A stretch of 26,553 nt of DNA from Planctomycetota bacterium (GTDB taxonomy: Bacteria > Planctomycetota > PUPC01 > JACPCR01), in the NCBI GenBank assembly GCA_030740295.1, contig JASLXP010000143.1:1-26553 (forward strand), written 5' to 3'. Each line of letters opens with the position of its first letter. Position 1 is the stretch's first letter. The position numbers and the translations under genes are program-made. The notes beneath the pieces were generated by a model. The model saw only the letters and a program-made list of their open reading frames with translations, did no database searches and was not told the DNA's origin. Below are positions 1 through 9,286 of this stretch, in pieces.

Positions 1-2658
1 TGCGATGCGGTGTGCGGCGGCCAGTTCCACGGTCGTGTCCTTTGGGGCGACGGCCGCCAGCGTAACGCCCAGCGCGTCCGGCCAGGGGTTGAACAAGGTA
101 AGCGTGCCTTTCAATTGACTGTCCGCGGAGAGCTTTTCTGACTGTAGCTCAACCGTCAGCACCCGCGCCTCCGCGACCTCCGTGGGAACGCCATTCACAT
201 AGACCGGCGCTTCGCTCAACGTTACGTAGAGCAGCTTGTTGGTCGCCGTCCAGCGCAACGGGTTGCCGAGGTAGTCCATGCCGGTGAACTCTCCATCGCG
301 GTCCACGGTCAGCGTGAGGCCGGAGGGTTCGAGCGAAAACGCGGCGAGGGTGTGTCCGCCATCGCTGCGGGTGACGACGATGGCTTCCTGCTCGCTGCTT
401 GCCAGAGACAGGCGCGTCAGCTTGCTGGACGAAATGAGCAAGCTGGAGACGGCCGCCTTGGCGATCCCTTTCTCTGTCGGCGTGCCGTTGTCTGCGTTGT
501 AGCTGGGCGAGTATGTCGAGCCTCCCGAGAGCATGAAGTACTTGTCGCAGCCCAAGGCCAGATCGAGCAGGATGGCCTGTGCCTGCCAGCAGGCATTGAG
601 TCGTTCGGTGGTCAGAGGCATCCAGGCTGGTGCGATCGGGACACCGTAAGACTCGCGCATGCGCCCTGCGTAAATCTCCTGGAGCTTGCGGTCGGAGATG
701 GGTCGGCCCGCCACACGCGCTGGCTGGGCAAAGCCGCATTCGCCGTTCCACAGCTCCGCGTCGGCCCGGCCGTTGTCATCGAGGAGTTTCCGCACTCTCT
801 GGATGAGTTGCCGCTCTCGATTGAGAGGGATGGGCGGAGCGCCGTAGTTGTGCAGCGTGACCACGTCGTAACTGCGGCCGGGATTCTCCGCCATGACCTC
901 CTCGAACCAGCGAAACCGGTGAACGCCGGAGAAAGCCACGACCTTTGCCTGAGGGTCGACTTCCTTGATGACGCGGTAGGCAAGCTTCAGGTAAGTCACG
1001 TAGTCCCTGGCGCGGTCCTTGCCCTTGAGACCATGGCCCGCGTTCGGCTCGTTGAAGATTTCGTAGTAGGCCACGCGTCCCTTGTAACGCCCGACCAAGA
1101 CGCGCAGGAAGCGCTCCAACTCGCCCAGGTCCGCCGGCAGGTTCTTCGAGCCCTCCGCGTATCCGAGCCACGCCGGCGGCCGCAGATCAACGCAGAACAG
1201 CATGTTCATGCCGCGCTCTTCGGCTTCACGGATAGCCTTGTCCTCGTAGGCGAAGTCGTACTCGCCTTTGGTGCGTCCCATCCAGCTCCAGCCCCGAATG
1301 ATCCGGTCCATCTTGTTGCCGAGGACGCTGTGTTCGGGGATGTGCGCCATGTGGTGACAGGCCAATGGCGAGGACAAAGGCACGTCCTCATTGGCGGGCA
1401 GCGGCACCATCACGGCCAGCGGGTACTCCTTCGATTTCACGACCGCACCCTTGGCGTCAGCCAGTGTAATGGTGAGCCAGTAGGGGCCGCAGCGCTTCTG
1501 GTGAATCGGCATGGTCACGCTGTTCTGCCGTTCGATCTCGATGCGCAGCGGATGCGTTTCGTCGAGGACGGTCCGATCGTCCAGGTCCACCATGGTCAGG
1601 CGAATCGTGTGGTCGCCCCTCGGGCCGGTCGCCGGAGGGATGGCCACCTTCGCCTTGATCGGTTTGTCGCGATGAAAATAACCGTAGGTATCGTGGGGAA
1701 TGGACAGTTCGATCCGGTCACGGACCGCCTTCTCCGCGGCCAGGCGCCGAAAACGAGCGACCTGTGCTTCGGGTGTTGTGTCCGGCTTACCGGCCTGGTA
1801 GAGCTTCGTCACCTCGTCGGCGGCGAGAGCGCGGTTGAAGATCGCCAATTCGTCGATATCGGCGCGTGCGTCTCCCGCCTTACTGATCGCGCGTCCCAGT
1901 TTCATGCCGCCGGTGTCCCACATCGGCAGGCTCATGATGGCCTGGTCCGGTCGCTCGGGCCAAAGAATCTGCTCTTGCTCGATCCGCTCCTCCTGTGCGA
2001 GCGCGCCATCGACATGGAGCGCGACCTTGCCTTTCGACCAGGTGCCCACGATGCAGTGCCACTGCCCGGGCGCCAGCGGGCCGTGCAGGAATTTTGTGCC
2101 AGTGGGGACGCCAATCCTAAAGCTCACACGGCCGTGAGGATGCCACGGAGCTTTTGCCCATTCGAGGCGCCAGCCATGCTTGTACCCGTTGCCGCAGAAG
2201 ACCAGGCCGCCGCCGTACCGGTCGCGCTCCAAGAGGATTGGCCGCACCCAGACAAGCAGGCTGAAATCTCCACTCTCCGTGCCGTAGAAGCCCGATCGCA
2301 CGACGCTGTCCAGGGCCACTCCCGTAGCCAGTGCGCCCTTGCCAGGCCAACGCCCTTCGGTCCAGTAGGCATAGTCGTACGGCGTGTACCCGTCGACCAC
2401 GTACTTAGTCCGCGGTTGGCCGTAGGGCGAATTTGACATAATCGTCATCGTATGGCGGCCGTAGACCGACGCTTCGCCCCTGGCCACCTGGTCGACCAGG
2501 AAGTGGCCGGCCCCTTCCTGGAAGGTGTAGAGACGAGTCAGCGACGGGTCCTTCAGCAGTTTGTCGCAGTGGGCCTGCCATTGGCTCAAGTCGGCTCCGG
2601 TGGCGACCGCGATTGAGCCCGGGAGTAAGAGAAGGGTTAGCGTGTTTCGTGGATTCAT
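1..2658 (-). CDS. Secreted LamG plus clan GH-A glycoside hydrolase (GH39/GH5-like), 3' end beyond window
   Basis: Reading down from an ATG at 2658, the minus frame stays open for 886 codons to the left edge, so the C-terminus is missing. It starts with a signal peptide (MNPRNTLTLLLLPGSIAVATGA). Residues about 115-287 form a LamG/concanavalin-like domain (GTWSKGKVALHVDG; IDELAIFNRALAADEV). A beta-sandwich linker follows, then a TIM barrel from about residue 436. In the barrel, YYEIFNEPN places a candidate acid/base at E537 and LWNGECGF a candidate nucleophile at E640. That spacing fits clan GH-A, in which the two glutamates lie on strands 4 and 7. A C-terminal beta-domain begins near residue 760. 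An AGGA Shine-Dalgarno sits about 6 nt before the ATG, and only 16 bp separate it from the gene upstream, so it is the last visible gene of unit A. Family assignment (GH39, GH5 or a related group) is inferred; the substrate is unknown. Confidence 0.85.
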   Translation of the reverse strand, partial: MNPRNTLTLLLLPGSIAVATGADLSQWQAHCDKLLKDPSLTRLYTFQEGAGHFLVDQVARGEASVYGRHTMTIMSNSPYGQPRTKYVVDGYTPYDYAYWTEGRWPGKGALATGVALDSVVRSGFYGTESGDFSLLVWVRPILLERDRYGGGLVFCGNGYKHGWRLEWAKAPWHPHGRVSFRIGVPTGTKFLHGPLAPGQWHCIVGTWSKGKVALHVDGALAQEERIEQEQILWPERPDQAIMSLPMWDTGGMKLGRAISKAGDARADIDELAIFNRALAADEVTKLYQAGKPDTTPEAQVARFRRLAAEKAVRDRIELSIPHDTYGYFHRDKPIKAKVAIPPATGPRGDHTIRLTMVDLDDRTVLDETHPLRIEIERQNSVTMPIHQKRCGPYWLTITLADAKGAVVKSKEYPLAVMVPLPANEDVPLSSPLACHHMAHIPEHSVLGNKMDRIIRGWSWMGRTKGEYDFAYEDKAIREAEERGMNMLFCVDLRPPAWLGYAEGSKNLPADLGELERFLRVLVGRYKGRVAYYEIFNEPNAGHGLKGKDRARDYVTYLKLAYRVIKEVDPQAKVVAFSGVHRFRWFEEVMAENPGRSYDVVTLHNYGAPPIPLNRERQLIQRVRKLLDDNGRADAELWNGECGFAQPARVAGRPISDRKLQEIYAGRMRESYGVPIAPAWMPLTTERLNACWQAQAILLDLALGCDKYFMLSGGSTYSPSYNADNGTPTEKGIAKAAVSSLLISSSKLTRLSLASSEQEAIVVTRSDGGHTLAAFSLEPSGLTLTVDRDGEFTGMDYLGNPLRWTATNKLLYVTLSEAPVYVNGVPTEVAEARVLTVELQSEKLSADSQLKGTLTLFNPWPDALGVTLAAVAPKDTTVELAAAHRIA

Positions 2659-2674
2659 GCGTCGTCCTGCATCG

Positions 2675-5074
2675 TCACCGGTGATTCAGAACTTCTGTGA
2701 GGGTGACGGACAGGCGCTCAAACTTTAGAGGCACATTGCGGGCACGGCCCGGTTCCGCGCTGAGGACCAGGTATAGCCGGTCGCCGCGCTCGACTTCGAT
2801 ATCAGGCATTTTGAGTGCAAAGGGATGCTTGTTGGTGAAGGTCACGCCCTTCAGATTGCGGAACGGTCGGCTGTGTTCGAGGGACAGGGTCGCGGGTTTA
2901 TCGGGATTCGAGGCGTTCGCGGCCAGGAGGCATGATACGTCAACCTTTACCTTTCCCTGGATTGGGCTGCGCCAGGAGAGGACGCGAAGTGCGTAAGGGC
3001 CGGTGGACATGACGAACTCCGGCACGACGTGGCGTTTGCCGTCGCTCTCGGTTCGCGTCCAGCGCCAGGTGAACTCGCCGGTCGGTGTCCAGTTTGCCGG
3101 GGTGTTGTAGGGCGGAGCGAACTTCGCCATGGTGTATCCCTGGCGCGGGTACCAGCCGAAGCGTTCGCAAAGCCAGTATTGGCCGTCCCGCTTCAGGGGC
3201 AGTTCCAAACCGTATTTGTGCATGTAATTCCAGACGGGCGTGCCCCGGTCGTCATAGTCCGGGTTGAACGCGTATGGCGTCTTGCCAAGGTCGAGGAAAT
3301 TCCAGACGTAGCCGTTCTGGTAGTTGCTGGAAACCAGGGGATGACTGCGCCCCTTGAATTCTTCGAGATTGGTCAGGCCATCCTCGTCGGGGTCGGCATC
3401 GGGCTCGGCTTTCGTTGTAGACGCCCAGTTACCGAAGCGCTCGCCAAACCAGTACATCTCGAACCAGTTGGGCAGGCCGTCTCCGTCGTCGTCTGCGTAT
3501 TCGCCGCGCTGCATGGGTGCGGGGTCGGCATCGCCAAAGTCGGCCTCCCAGTGGCGTTCGTCTTCGGTGGATACGCAGACCATGCTGTGCTGTTCCCGAT
3601 AGGGTTTTTCGGTGATCGGCTCAGGGCTCTGCAGTCGAACGACGACCTTGTCTCTGCGCGCGACTTCCGCAATCACCGGCCCCGGCGACAACGGGAACTG
3701 CTTCCAACTGAGGCCGGCGGGCGCATCCCATGCTTCGTTGCGGCCGGGCAGTCGGACACGGGCCGAATTGGTCAGGATGGTCAGCACTTCGAGCTTGTTC
3801 ATTGACTCAGTGTCCCGCCAATAACTGCGCTTGCGGAAGGGATAGACGGACAGTTCGTGTCGGTACTTCGGGTAGATCAGGTAGACCTTGTCGTGTTCGG
3901 GCTCGGGCGGCGCGCCGGTTTTCCACCACTTCACAAAGTAGGCGTTCAGGTCTAGCAGGCCATACCGCGTGTCGGTGGTCGGCGCCAGGCTGGTGGCTTC
4001 GTGATAGTCGTTCCAGGTGGTGAACTGGATCAGGGTGGAGTTGTTTTCGCGGGCCCGTTCCCAACGCTCGCGGACGGCGTTGCCGCCGGGAACGAGCGGG
4101 AATGATCGGGCGCGGTATCCCTGCCAGAGCAGGTTCTCGTATTGATAGATCAGCGGCTCACCCCATTCGGCGCCCCTCGCAGTGACCGCCCGTGCCACCG
4201 CGTCGTAGTCGCTCGGGCCGCTCTGGCAGTGGAAGGCCGTAATGGCGTCGAATTCCTCAGCCAGTATGCCGATGGTCTCCTGCCAGTTCGTCTCGGACTT
4301 GGGCTTGCCTTTCATTCCATGGAAGAGAGCGCCGAAGCTGAACTGGAAATACATGGGCGTCTTGAACCGCTGTTCCAGATCGCGGTAGCCCTCGCGCAGC
4401 AGGCGGAGGAATTCCGGCGAGGCGCGCTCTTCCGGCGAATCGATTCTGATGTTGGGGTAACGCTCTTTGAAGACTCGACGGGCCCCATCGATGCCGCTGA
4501 AGACCGACTGATAACCAAGCATCAGCACCTTGCCATCGCGGCGGGCGAGCTTCGGGCTGTCGCCGTGCTTTTCGAGGATGTGTTCGATCGCCTGGAGACT
4601 CCGATCCCAGTTGCTGAGACACCAGGTGATCTCGAACGGATAGTCCTTCTCCTCGGCCACCTTGAACATGGTATCCATGACCGGGAAGACGTTGTTCGGC
4701 CCGCCGGCAATGGCCATGAACGCGAAGCCGTCGATACCGGCCCGCAACGCCCGCCTGATCTCCAAATCCGCCGACGCTTCTTTCGAGAGGCCATTGACAC
4801 TATCCGGCAGCAGCGGCACGCCCCGCACGCGTCCGCCGAACGCATGCTCGAAGTTCGCCGAATCGTGTCGATGCTCTTTCTGTTTACTGCGCGCATAGCC
4901 CGGCGAAATGCCACCGCCCCCAATCGGAAAGCAACCCATGTAATGCGCGAAGATTTTCTTCTGCCGCTGGCTGAGTTTGGCTCGGCGGGTTACCCAGCGA
5001 TCGGTGCCATCCTGCTCTGCGAACGCGGGGAGCGCGAAGAGCGCGAGAGCGATGCATCGTAGCCACAGGTCCAC
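2675..5074 (-). CDS. Secreted GH71-like (alpha-1,3-glucanase type) hydrolase with calcium-binding motif
   Basis: About 799 residues if translation starts at the GTG at 5074, chosen because it sits directly before the signal peptide (LWLRCIALALFALPAFAEQ). ATG codons exist only upstream: 5227 overlaps the preceding stop as ATGA, and 5335 lies inside the preceding gene. Both would put about 50 or more residues ahead of the signal peptide. The mature protein begins with KKIFAHYMGCFPIGGGG, then IRRALRAGIDGFAFMA, PFEITWCLSNWD and FTTWNDYHEATSLAP, a pattern like GH71 endo-1,3-alpha-glucanases and GH99-like barrels. From about residue 528, DDDGDGLPNWFE and DADPDEDGLTNLEEF resemble type-3 calcium-binding repeats common in secreted Verrucomicrobiota proteins. 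A C-terminal beta-sandwich (DRLYLVLSAEPGRA) follows. The signal-peptide DNA is shared with the gene at 9287-13204. Family call is fairly firm; start codon is uncertain. Confidence 0.75.
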   Translation of the reverse strand: MDLWLRCIALALFALPAFAEQDGTDRWVTRRAKLSQRQKKIFAHYMGCFPIGGGGISPGYARSKQKEHRHDSANFEHAFGGRVRGVPLLPDSVNGLSKEASADLEIRRALRAGIDGFAFMAIAGGPNNVFPVMDTMFKVAEEKDYPFEITWCLSNWDRSLQAIEHILEKHGDSPKLARRDGKVLMLGYQSVFSGIDGARRVFKERYPNIRIDSPEERASPEFLRLLREGYRDLEQRFKTPMYFQFSFGALFHGMKGKPKSETNWQETIGILAEEFDAITAFHCQSGPSDYDAVARAVTARGAEWGEPLIYQYENLLWQGYRARSFPLVPGGNAVRERWERARENNSTLIQFTTWNDYHEATSLAPTTDTRYGLLDLNAYFVKWWKTGAPPEPEHDKVYLIYPKYRHELSVYPFRKRSYWRDTESMNKLEVLTILTNSARVRLPGRNEAWDAPAGLSWKQFPLSPGPVIAEVARRDKVVVRLQSPEPITEKPYREQHSMVCVSTEDERHWEADFGDADPAPMQRGEYADDDGDGLPNWFEMYWFGERFGNWASTTKAEPDADPDEDGLTNLEEFKGRSHPLVSSNYQNGYVWNFLDLGKTPYAFNPDYDDRGTPVWNYMHKYGLELPLKRDGQYWLCERFGWYPRQGYTMAKFAPPYNTPANWTPTGEFTWRWTRTESDGKRHVVPEFVMSTGPYALRVLSWRSPIQGKVKVDVSCLLAANASNPDKPATLSLEHSRPFRNLKGVTFTNKHPFALKMPDIEVERGDRLYLVLSAEPGRARNVPLKFERLSVTLTEVLNHR

Positions 5075-5195
5075 AGGATCCCGCTTGGACTGCCCAGCAT
5101 GTGGTCTCTGCGGGATGGCCTGACGGCCATCAACGACAAGCTGGCAGCGGTGGCAGCTCGGCCCTCCGTTGTCGCCGTCGCCTTCACGGCACGAA
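4971..5195 (-). repeat. Duplicated 5' cassette, copy 1 (upstream leader plus signal peptide)
   Basis: About 200 bp closely match 13104-13295. The match covers noncoding sequence (hairpin GGCCTGACGGCC, CAACGACAAGCTGGCAG), the signal peptide codons, and about 15 codons of the mature protein (DRWVTRRAKLSQR here, DRWATRRAKLSQR there). In this copy the 29-bp palindrome holding the ATG in the other copy is interrupted by about 25 bp, and the ATG is replaced by CTG. Confidence 0.85.
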
Positions 5196-5223
5196 GGCTT
5201 TCCCTGGCTGTTCCAGTGCTGCA

Positions 5224-8200
5224 TCATGGGGCGTCTTTGTCTCGATCGATTTGGTGCAGATGCAGTTCCACCTTGCGGAGCTTCCAGTGAGGCGGGCGCT
5301 TGGGATTTCGTGCGCCGTGGCCGTACGCATGCCAAAGCTCAAGGCGGTTCTTCGCGCCGAATCGCAGGTGGCGGGTGATGTCGATGTCGCAGCGGGGGCC
5401 GAACCAGTGGTGGTGCTTGCGCGCCAGGCGGCCGTTGATCAGCGCGCCGGCAGTATCGTGCGGGCCGCCTTCGGTGTGGAGGCGGATGTGATAGCGGCTT
5501 TTCCATTCTTCGGGGATGAAGACGGTGCGGGCGGGCGACCAGGCTTTCGCTTCGCCAGGAAAAGTGACCACGACGGGCGCGCCCTTGGCGTCTTCTGCAT
5601 CCCATCGGCCCGTGAGCCTGAGCCGGCGGGCGGGTGGGCGGGCGTGATAGAGGTACACGTTGCCGGTGAGGCCCTGGTACTTCTTGTCGCCCTTGAATTC
5701 GATGAGCAGTTCGTTCTGGCCTTCGGTGAGCAGCCGGGTGACATCAAACTCCTGGTAGTTGCGGCCGGGGAAGTCGTGCAGCATCGTGCCGTTGAGCGAG
5801 AGGCGCGCGCTGCCATGATAGTGCGGGCCGGCCCAGGCGCCGCTGACCAGATGGATGCGACCCCCTTGCGCTTGCCATTCTTCGGGCACGTCAGATCTTT
5901 TGCGCAGCCAGACGGGCTTGTTGGGCTGTGCGCCGAACATATTGAGGATGCTGACCGGGCACGGCTGCCATTTGGCTCCGGGGCCGGGCGCGGCGAGTGA
6001 AAGCTCTGCTCCGCCTTTGCGCAGATCGAGAGTCGGGTCGCGCCATTTGCCTCTGCGGTAGGGCTCGAAATCGACCGATGGTTTCGACAGCTCGTGCCAC
6101 ATCTTCTGCTGATAATTCCACCAGTGCATGATGGCCGAGCGCGGGTCGTGGACAGCGGCGGTGATGACTTTCACTTCCTTTGCCGGCATGGGCACGGTAG
6201 CGGTGGCGACGCCATCCTGCCAATCGAAGTCGAGTTGCCGAATCCCATCCACGCCGTAACTGGTGAGGCGCGTGGGCTTGCGCGGAATGCGGAGTTTCAG
6301 AGCTACGGATACGTCTCTGTCGTCGTGCCAGCTCACGAGACAGGTGACCGCGTTGAGGCCGTTGTTGGATCGGTAAGGCTGCGACCAGACGAGACGGTCG
6401 TCGGTAGTGCAGACGGGGCGACCGAATCCGAGCCCATCGAGCAGATCGGCCATGAATTCGGTCTCCAGCGATTCCGGCCACCAGATGCCCATGCGGTCTT
6501 CACACTGACGCCAGAAAGCCGTGCCCATGGCGATGACCTGTCCCGCGCCGAGTTTACGCCTGACCATGGCGGGGGCGCCGTTCTCGAAAGTCGCCAGCAC
6601 TTCACAATCTTCGTCGGGCTGCAATTCAGTGCTGAGTTTGTTCTCGTTCGTGCCGATGTAATTCATGGATACGCCGGCATCAGGGAACGCTCTGCCGGCC
6701 ATCGCCTTCAGGATCGTCTGGTCTGGCTTGATGGTGATCTTGCCCCGGCCGGGCTTGCGCAGCTTCGCCACTTTGCAGCCGGTGAGCCGCGAGATGGGCC
6801 AGGTGTCCGGTTCGAGTACGCTGCTCCTTCCGCTGAACGGCAGCGTGACATACGTGCCTCCCGCCCGCACCCACTCGACAAGAGCTTCGACGGACGCTTC
6901 GGGCATAACCTCGTTGCCGCAGTCGATCATCAGCGGATAACCGACCATTTTGCCATCCGCGAGACCGCCGTCGTCGAGGTAAAGGTACGAGTGGCCGAGT
7001 GTCTGAAGTGTGCCGCGGCCCAAATCCCAGTCCCAGCCGTTCTGAATCTTGCGCGCTGATTCGCCGACCTCTGGATACGGAGCGGGAGAGTAGAGCCGGA
7101 TGGTGCCATGGGTGGAGCGGTAGAGCAGAACCTGCGGTGCGGTGGTCGGGTCGATGTCGTATTTTCCCATGCGCCTGAGCACGGGCTTGTGATCGATCCA
7201 CCACTGCCGCATCTCCTGCGGGCGGGTGTAGGTCTGCGCGAGGAAGACAGGGTCGTGCCCATTGAGGCCGGCGAGGAACGTGCGCCGGAAGCCATTGAAC
7301 ATGGTATCGAGACTGCCATACGGGCTGCCCGGCTCGCTCGAACCAGGAACATCGTAGAGGAAGCCGTAGCGCTTATACCACGGGAAGTACCAGACCCCTT
7401 CGCCGGTGAAGTGGCCAAACCCGCCCCAGTCGCGGGCGAGCTTGAGCCAGCGGTCGGCGCGGAATTTGATCGGCGCCATGTACTTGATGGAGCGATCCGG
7501 AGCGACCTGCCGCATGCCGTCGAGGATATCGACCCATCCTTTGTATTTGGCCTCAATGTGCCAGTCCTGCCACAGCAGAAACAGCCGATTGCGGTCGCCG
7601 CCGAGATAGGGATAGGCCGCTGGCGGTTCGGTCGATAGGAAGATGCGGCCGTTCCAGACGTGGCCGAACAGTTGCACTGCGATCTCGTTGTCGCCGGGCT
7701 TCAGCAACCTGGTGACATCGAGCGCTCCCCACGTGCCGATGCCACCGGCTTTCTGTCCGTTGATGAACACGCCGTGGAATCGGCCGTGCTCCCCAGTGTG
7801 GACGCGCCCGTGGTTGATGGGGAACCAGTAGAGGTAGATTGGAGCTTTCGGATTTCGGGTTTCGGATTGGGTGAGCGTGAAGGTGCGTCGGAACCAGGTG
7901 ACAGCGAACCAGCCGAGGTTCTTGGGGAGCACGTCAAAGAGATGGTCCCCGCCGGGGAGCGTGGTGGCCTTCCAGTTGGCGTCGATGGGCTGCGTGTGCC
8001 ACGCCTGTTCGAGGCCAGGGAAGCGGTCGTCCTCTTTCTTCGATGAGCCTCGGCCCCGGCGCCACCACCATGTGCCGGCAAGCGAGAGAATGCGACCGTT
8101 GAGTCCGGCGAAAGTGGCGAACTCCGGAACGGGCACCTGATCCCACGCGGCGAAGGGCTGATCGGCCCGGCCGAACATGCGGGATACGTCTGCCAGGGAC

Positions 8201-9237
8201 AGTCCCTGGGCCTGGAGGTATGCCTGCCAGTTGCGGTGGGCGGTCGGCGAGTAGTCGTCGTGGCGGTCGTACCATTCATCGTGCGACAGCTCGCCGTGCG
8301 GGTGCATCCAGCCCATGTTGAGCGGATGGCCGGCGTAAGGCTTCATCATGTCCATGGTCTTGACGGCCATGTAGCGATGGATGTCTTCGTCGAACCACGT
8401 GAGGTGCGGCTGCGCCTTGTGATGGAGCTGCGCGCCGTGCCAGCCGCTCATGAGAAAGGGCGCGGGCTGCTCGATGTATTCGGGGAATCGGCGGGCCGTC
8501 CAGTCGGCGCCGCCCGCCGCTCCATACACACGGAAAGAGAAAGGCTTCCCCGCATCGGTGAGCATCTTGATCATCCATTCATGTTCACTGTTCTTTTGCA
8601 GCCCGTCGCTGGTATCGAAGCCGACGGGATCCAACCAGGGCTCGAAGCGGAAGTCATGCTCGATCATGAACCGCACGTCTTCGGTGGGATCCTTGAAAGT
8701 GCGCTTGCCATCGACGCGGGTCATCCAGTCGTGGTAGTTATTGAACCCGCCCATGCCGTAGCAACCCCAGCCGTAGCGATCGAAACGATCGAGGTATCGT
8801 GGATATGCCGCGCTGGTGATGGCGCCGTCCGCGATTCGCGGGTGTGCCGACAGGAATCGCTGCAAATGTTCGCGACTGGCGGACGCAATGATCCGCACGC
8901 TCGCGCCCTGGAGGCTCACGGCAAGAGCCCCGGAAGGTGTGGCTACACACGGGATGGAACGACCTTCGGTCTTGATGGACGCTTCAGAGACACCATCGGA
9001 GAGTGTGAGGTCTGCGAGAAATTTGCCCGCGAGCGTGGATGCTTTGTCGGCATTTTGGCAGGAGAAAGTGACGGAGATAGCGGCCGTATCATCCGCGCCA
9101 GCGTAAGACGCTGACGTGACGCTGACCCGGCCGTACCCGCGGAGCGTCTGCCCCGCCGGGATGGAAATGGCGGATGATTCGCGCCAGGGCTCGGCGTGTA
9201 GGGTGAGTGGGAGAAGAATGTAGAAATAGTATTTCAT
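5224..9237 (-). CDS. Giant secreted GH42-like glycosidase with jelly roll inserted in the barrel
   Basis: 1337 residues from an ATG at 9237 followed by a short signal peptide (MKYYFYILLPLTLHAEP). An N-terminal beta-domain (to about residue 130) precedes a TIM barrel (from about 150). A candidate acid/base is E316 in HPHGELSHDEW. The barrel is then interrupted by a GH2-type sugar-binding jelly roll (about 390-520; FINGQKAGGIGTWGALDVTRLL) before resuming at WHIEAKYKGWVDILDGMRQ, with a candidate nucleophile at E635 (SSEPGSP). A GH42 trimerisation/GATase-like domain follows (LMIDCGNEVMPEASVEAL; WVRAGGTYVTLPFSGR), then two more jelly rolls (LNGTMLHDFPGRNYQEFDV; INGRLARKHHHW). It is a paralog of the gene at 9287-13204, only 49 bp away. 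No clear Shine-Dalgarno. Probably acts on beta-galactosides or a related glycan outside the cytoplasm; specificity is unknown. Confidence 0.75.
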   Translation of the reverse strand: MKYYFYILLPLTLHAEPWRESSAISIPAGQTLRGYGRVSVTSASYAGADDTAAISVTFSCQNADKASTLAGKFLADLTLSDGVSEASIKTEGRSIPCVATPSGALAVSLQGASVRIIASASREHLQRFLSAHPRIADGAITSAAYPRYLDRFDRYGWGCYGMGGFNNYHDWMTRVDGKRTFKDPTEDVRFMIEHDFRFEPWLDPVGFDTSDGLQKNSEHEWMIKMLTDAGKPFSFRVYGAAGGADWTARRFPEYIEQPAPFLMSGWHGAQLHHKAQPHLTWFDEDIHRYMAVKTMDMMKPYAGHPLNMGWMHPHGELSHDEWYDRHDDYSPTAHRNWQAYLQAQGLSLADVSRMFGRADQPFAAWDQVPVPEFATFAGLNGRILSLAGTWWWRRGRGSSKKEDDRFPGLEQAWHTQPIDANWKATTLPGGDHLFDVLPKNLGWFAVTWFRRTFTLTQSETRNPKAPIYLYWFPINHGRVHTGEHGRFHGVFINGQKAGGIGTWGALDVTRLLKPGDNEIAVQLFGHVWNGRIFLSTEPPAAYPYLGGDRNRLFLLWQDWHIEAKYKGWVDILDGMRQVAPDRSIKYMAPIKFRADRWLKLARDWGGFGHFTGEGVWYFPWYKRYGFLYDVPGSSEPGSPYGSLDTMFNGFRRTFLAGLNGHDPVFLAQTYTRPQEMRQWWIDHKPVLRRMGKYDIDPTTAPQVLLYRSTHGTIRLYSPAPYPEVGESARKIQNGWDWDLGRGTLQTLGHSYLYLDDGGLADGKMVGYPLMIDCGNEVMPEASVEALVEWVRAGGTYVTLPFSGRSSVLEPDTWPISRLTGCKVAKLRKPGRGKITIKPDQTILKAMAGRAFPDAGVSMNYIGTNENKLSTELQPDEDCEVLATFENGAPAMVRRKLGAGQVIAMGTAFWRQCEDRMGIWWPESLETEFMADLLDGLGFGRPVCTTDDRLVWSQPYRSNNGLNAVTCLVSWHDDRDVSVALKLRIPRKPTRLTSYGVDGIRQLDFDWQDGVATATVPMPAKEVKVITAAVHDPRSAIMHWWNYQQKMWHELSKPSVDFEPYRRGKWRDPTLDLRKGGAELSLAAPGPGAKWQPCPVSILNMFGAQPNKPVWLRKRSDVPEEWQAQGGRIHLVSGAWAGPHYHGSARLSLNGTMLHDFPGRNYQEFDVTRLLTEGQNELLIEFKGDKKYQGLTGNVYLYHARPPARRLRLTGRWDAEDAKGAPVVVTFPGEAKAWSPARTVFIPEEWKSRYHIRLHTEGGPHDTAGALINGRLARKHHHWFGPRCDIDITRHLRFGAKNRLELWHAYGHGARNPKRPPHWKLRKVELHLHQIDRDKDAP

Positions 9238-9286
9238 GGGTGGTTGCCGATTTTATGGATGGATTGGGTGGATGGAGATGAGTCCC

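Noticed and set aside
352..2436. 694-codon plus-strand ORF opposite the LamG/GH-A gene
   Set aside because: No recognisable domain or signal peptide, and the opposite frame encodes a clear signal peptide, LamG and barrel with catalytic motifs. High GC makes long antisense frames common.
4142..5062. 306-codon plus-strand ORF
   Set aside because: Antisense to the GH71-like gene; Arg/Glu-rich without family motifs.
5101..6000. 299-codon plus-strand ORF
   Set aside because: Antisense to the GH42-like C-terminus and the leader cassette; no domain.
6094..7059. 321-codon plus-strand ORF
   Set aside because: Antisense to the GATase-like domain of the GH42-like gene; no supporting motif.
8236..9114. 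292-codon plus-strand ORF
   Set aside because: Antisense to the barrel of the GH42-like gene.
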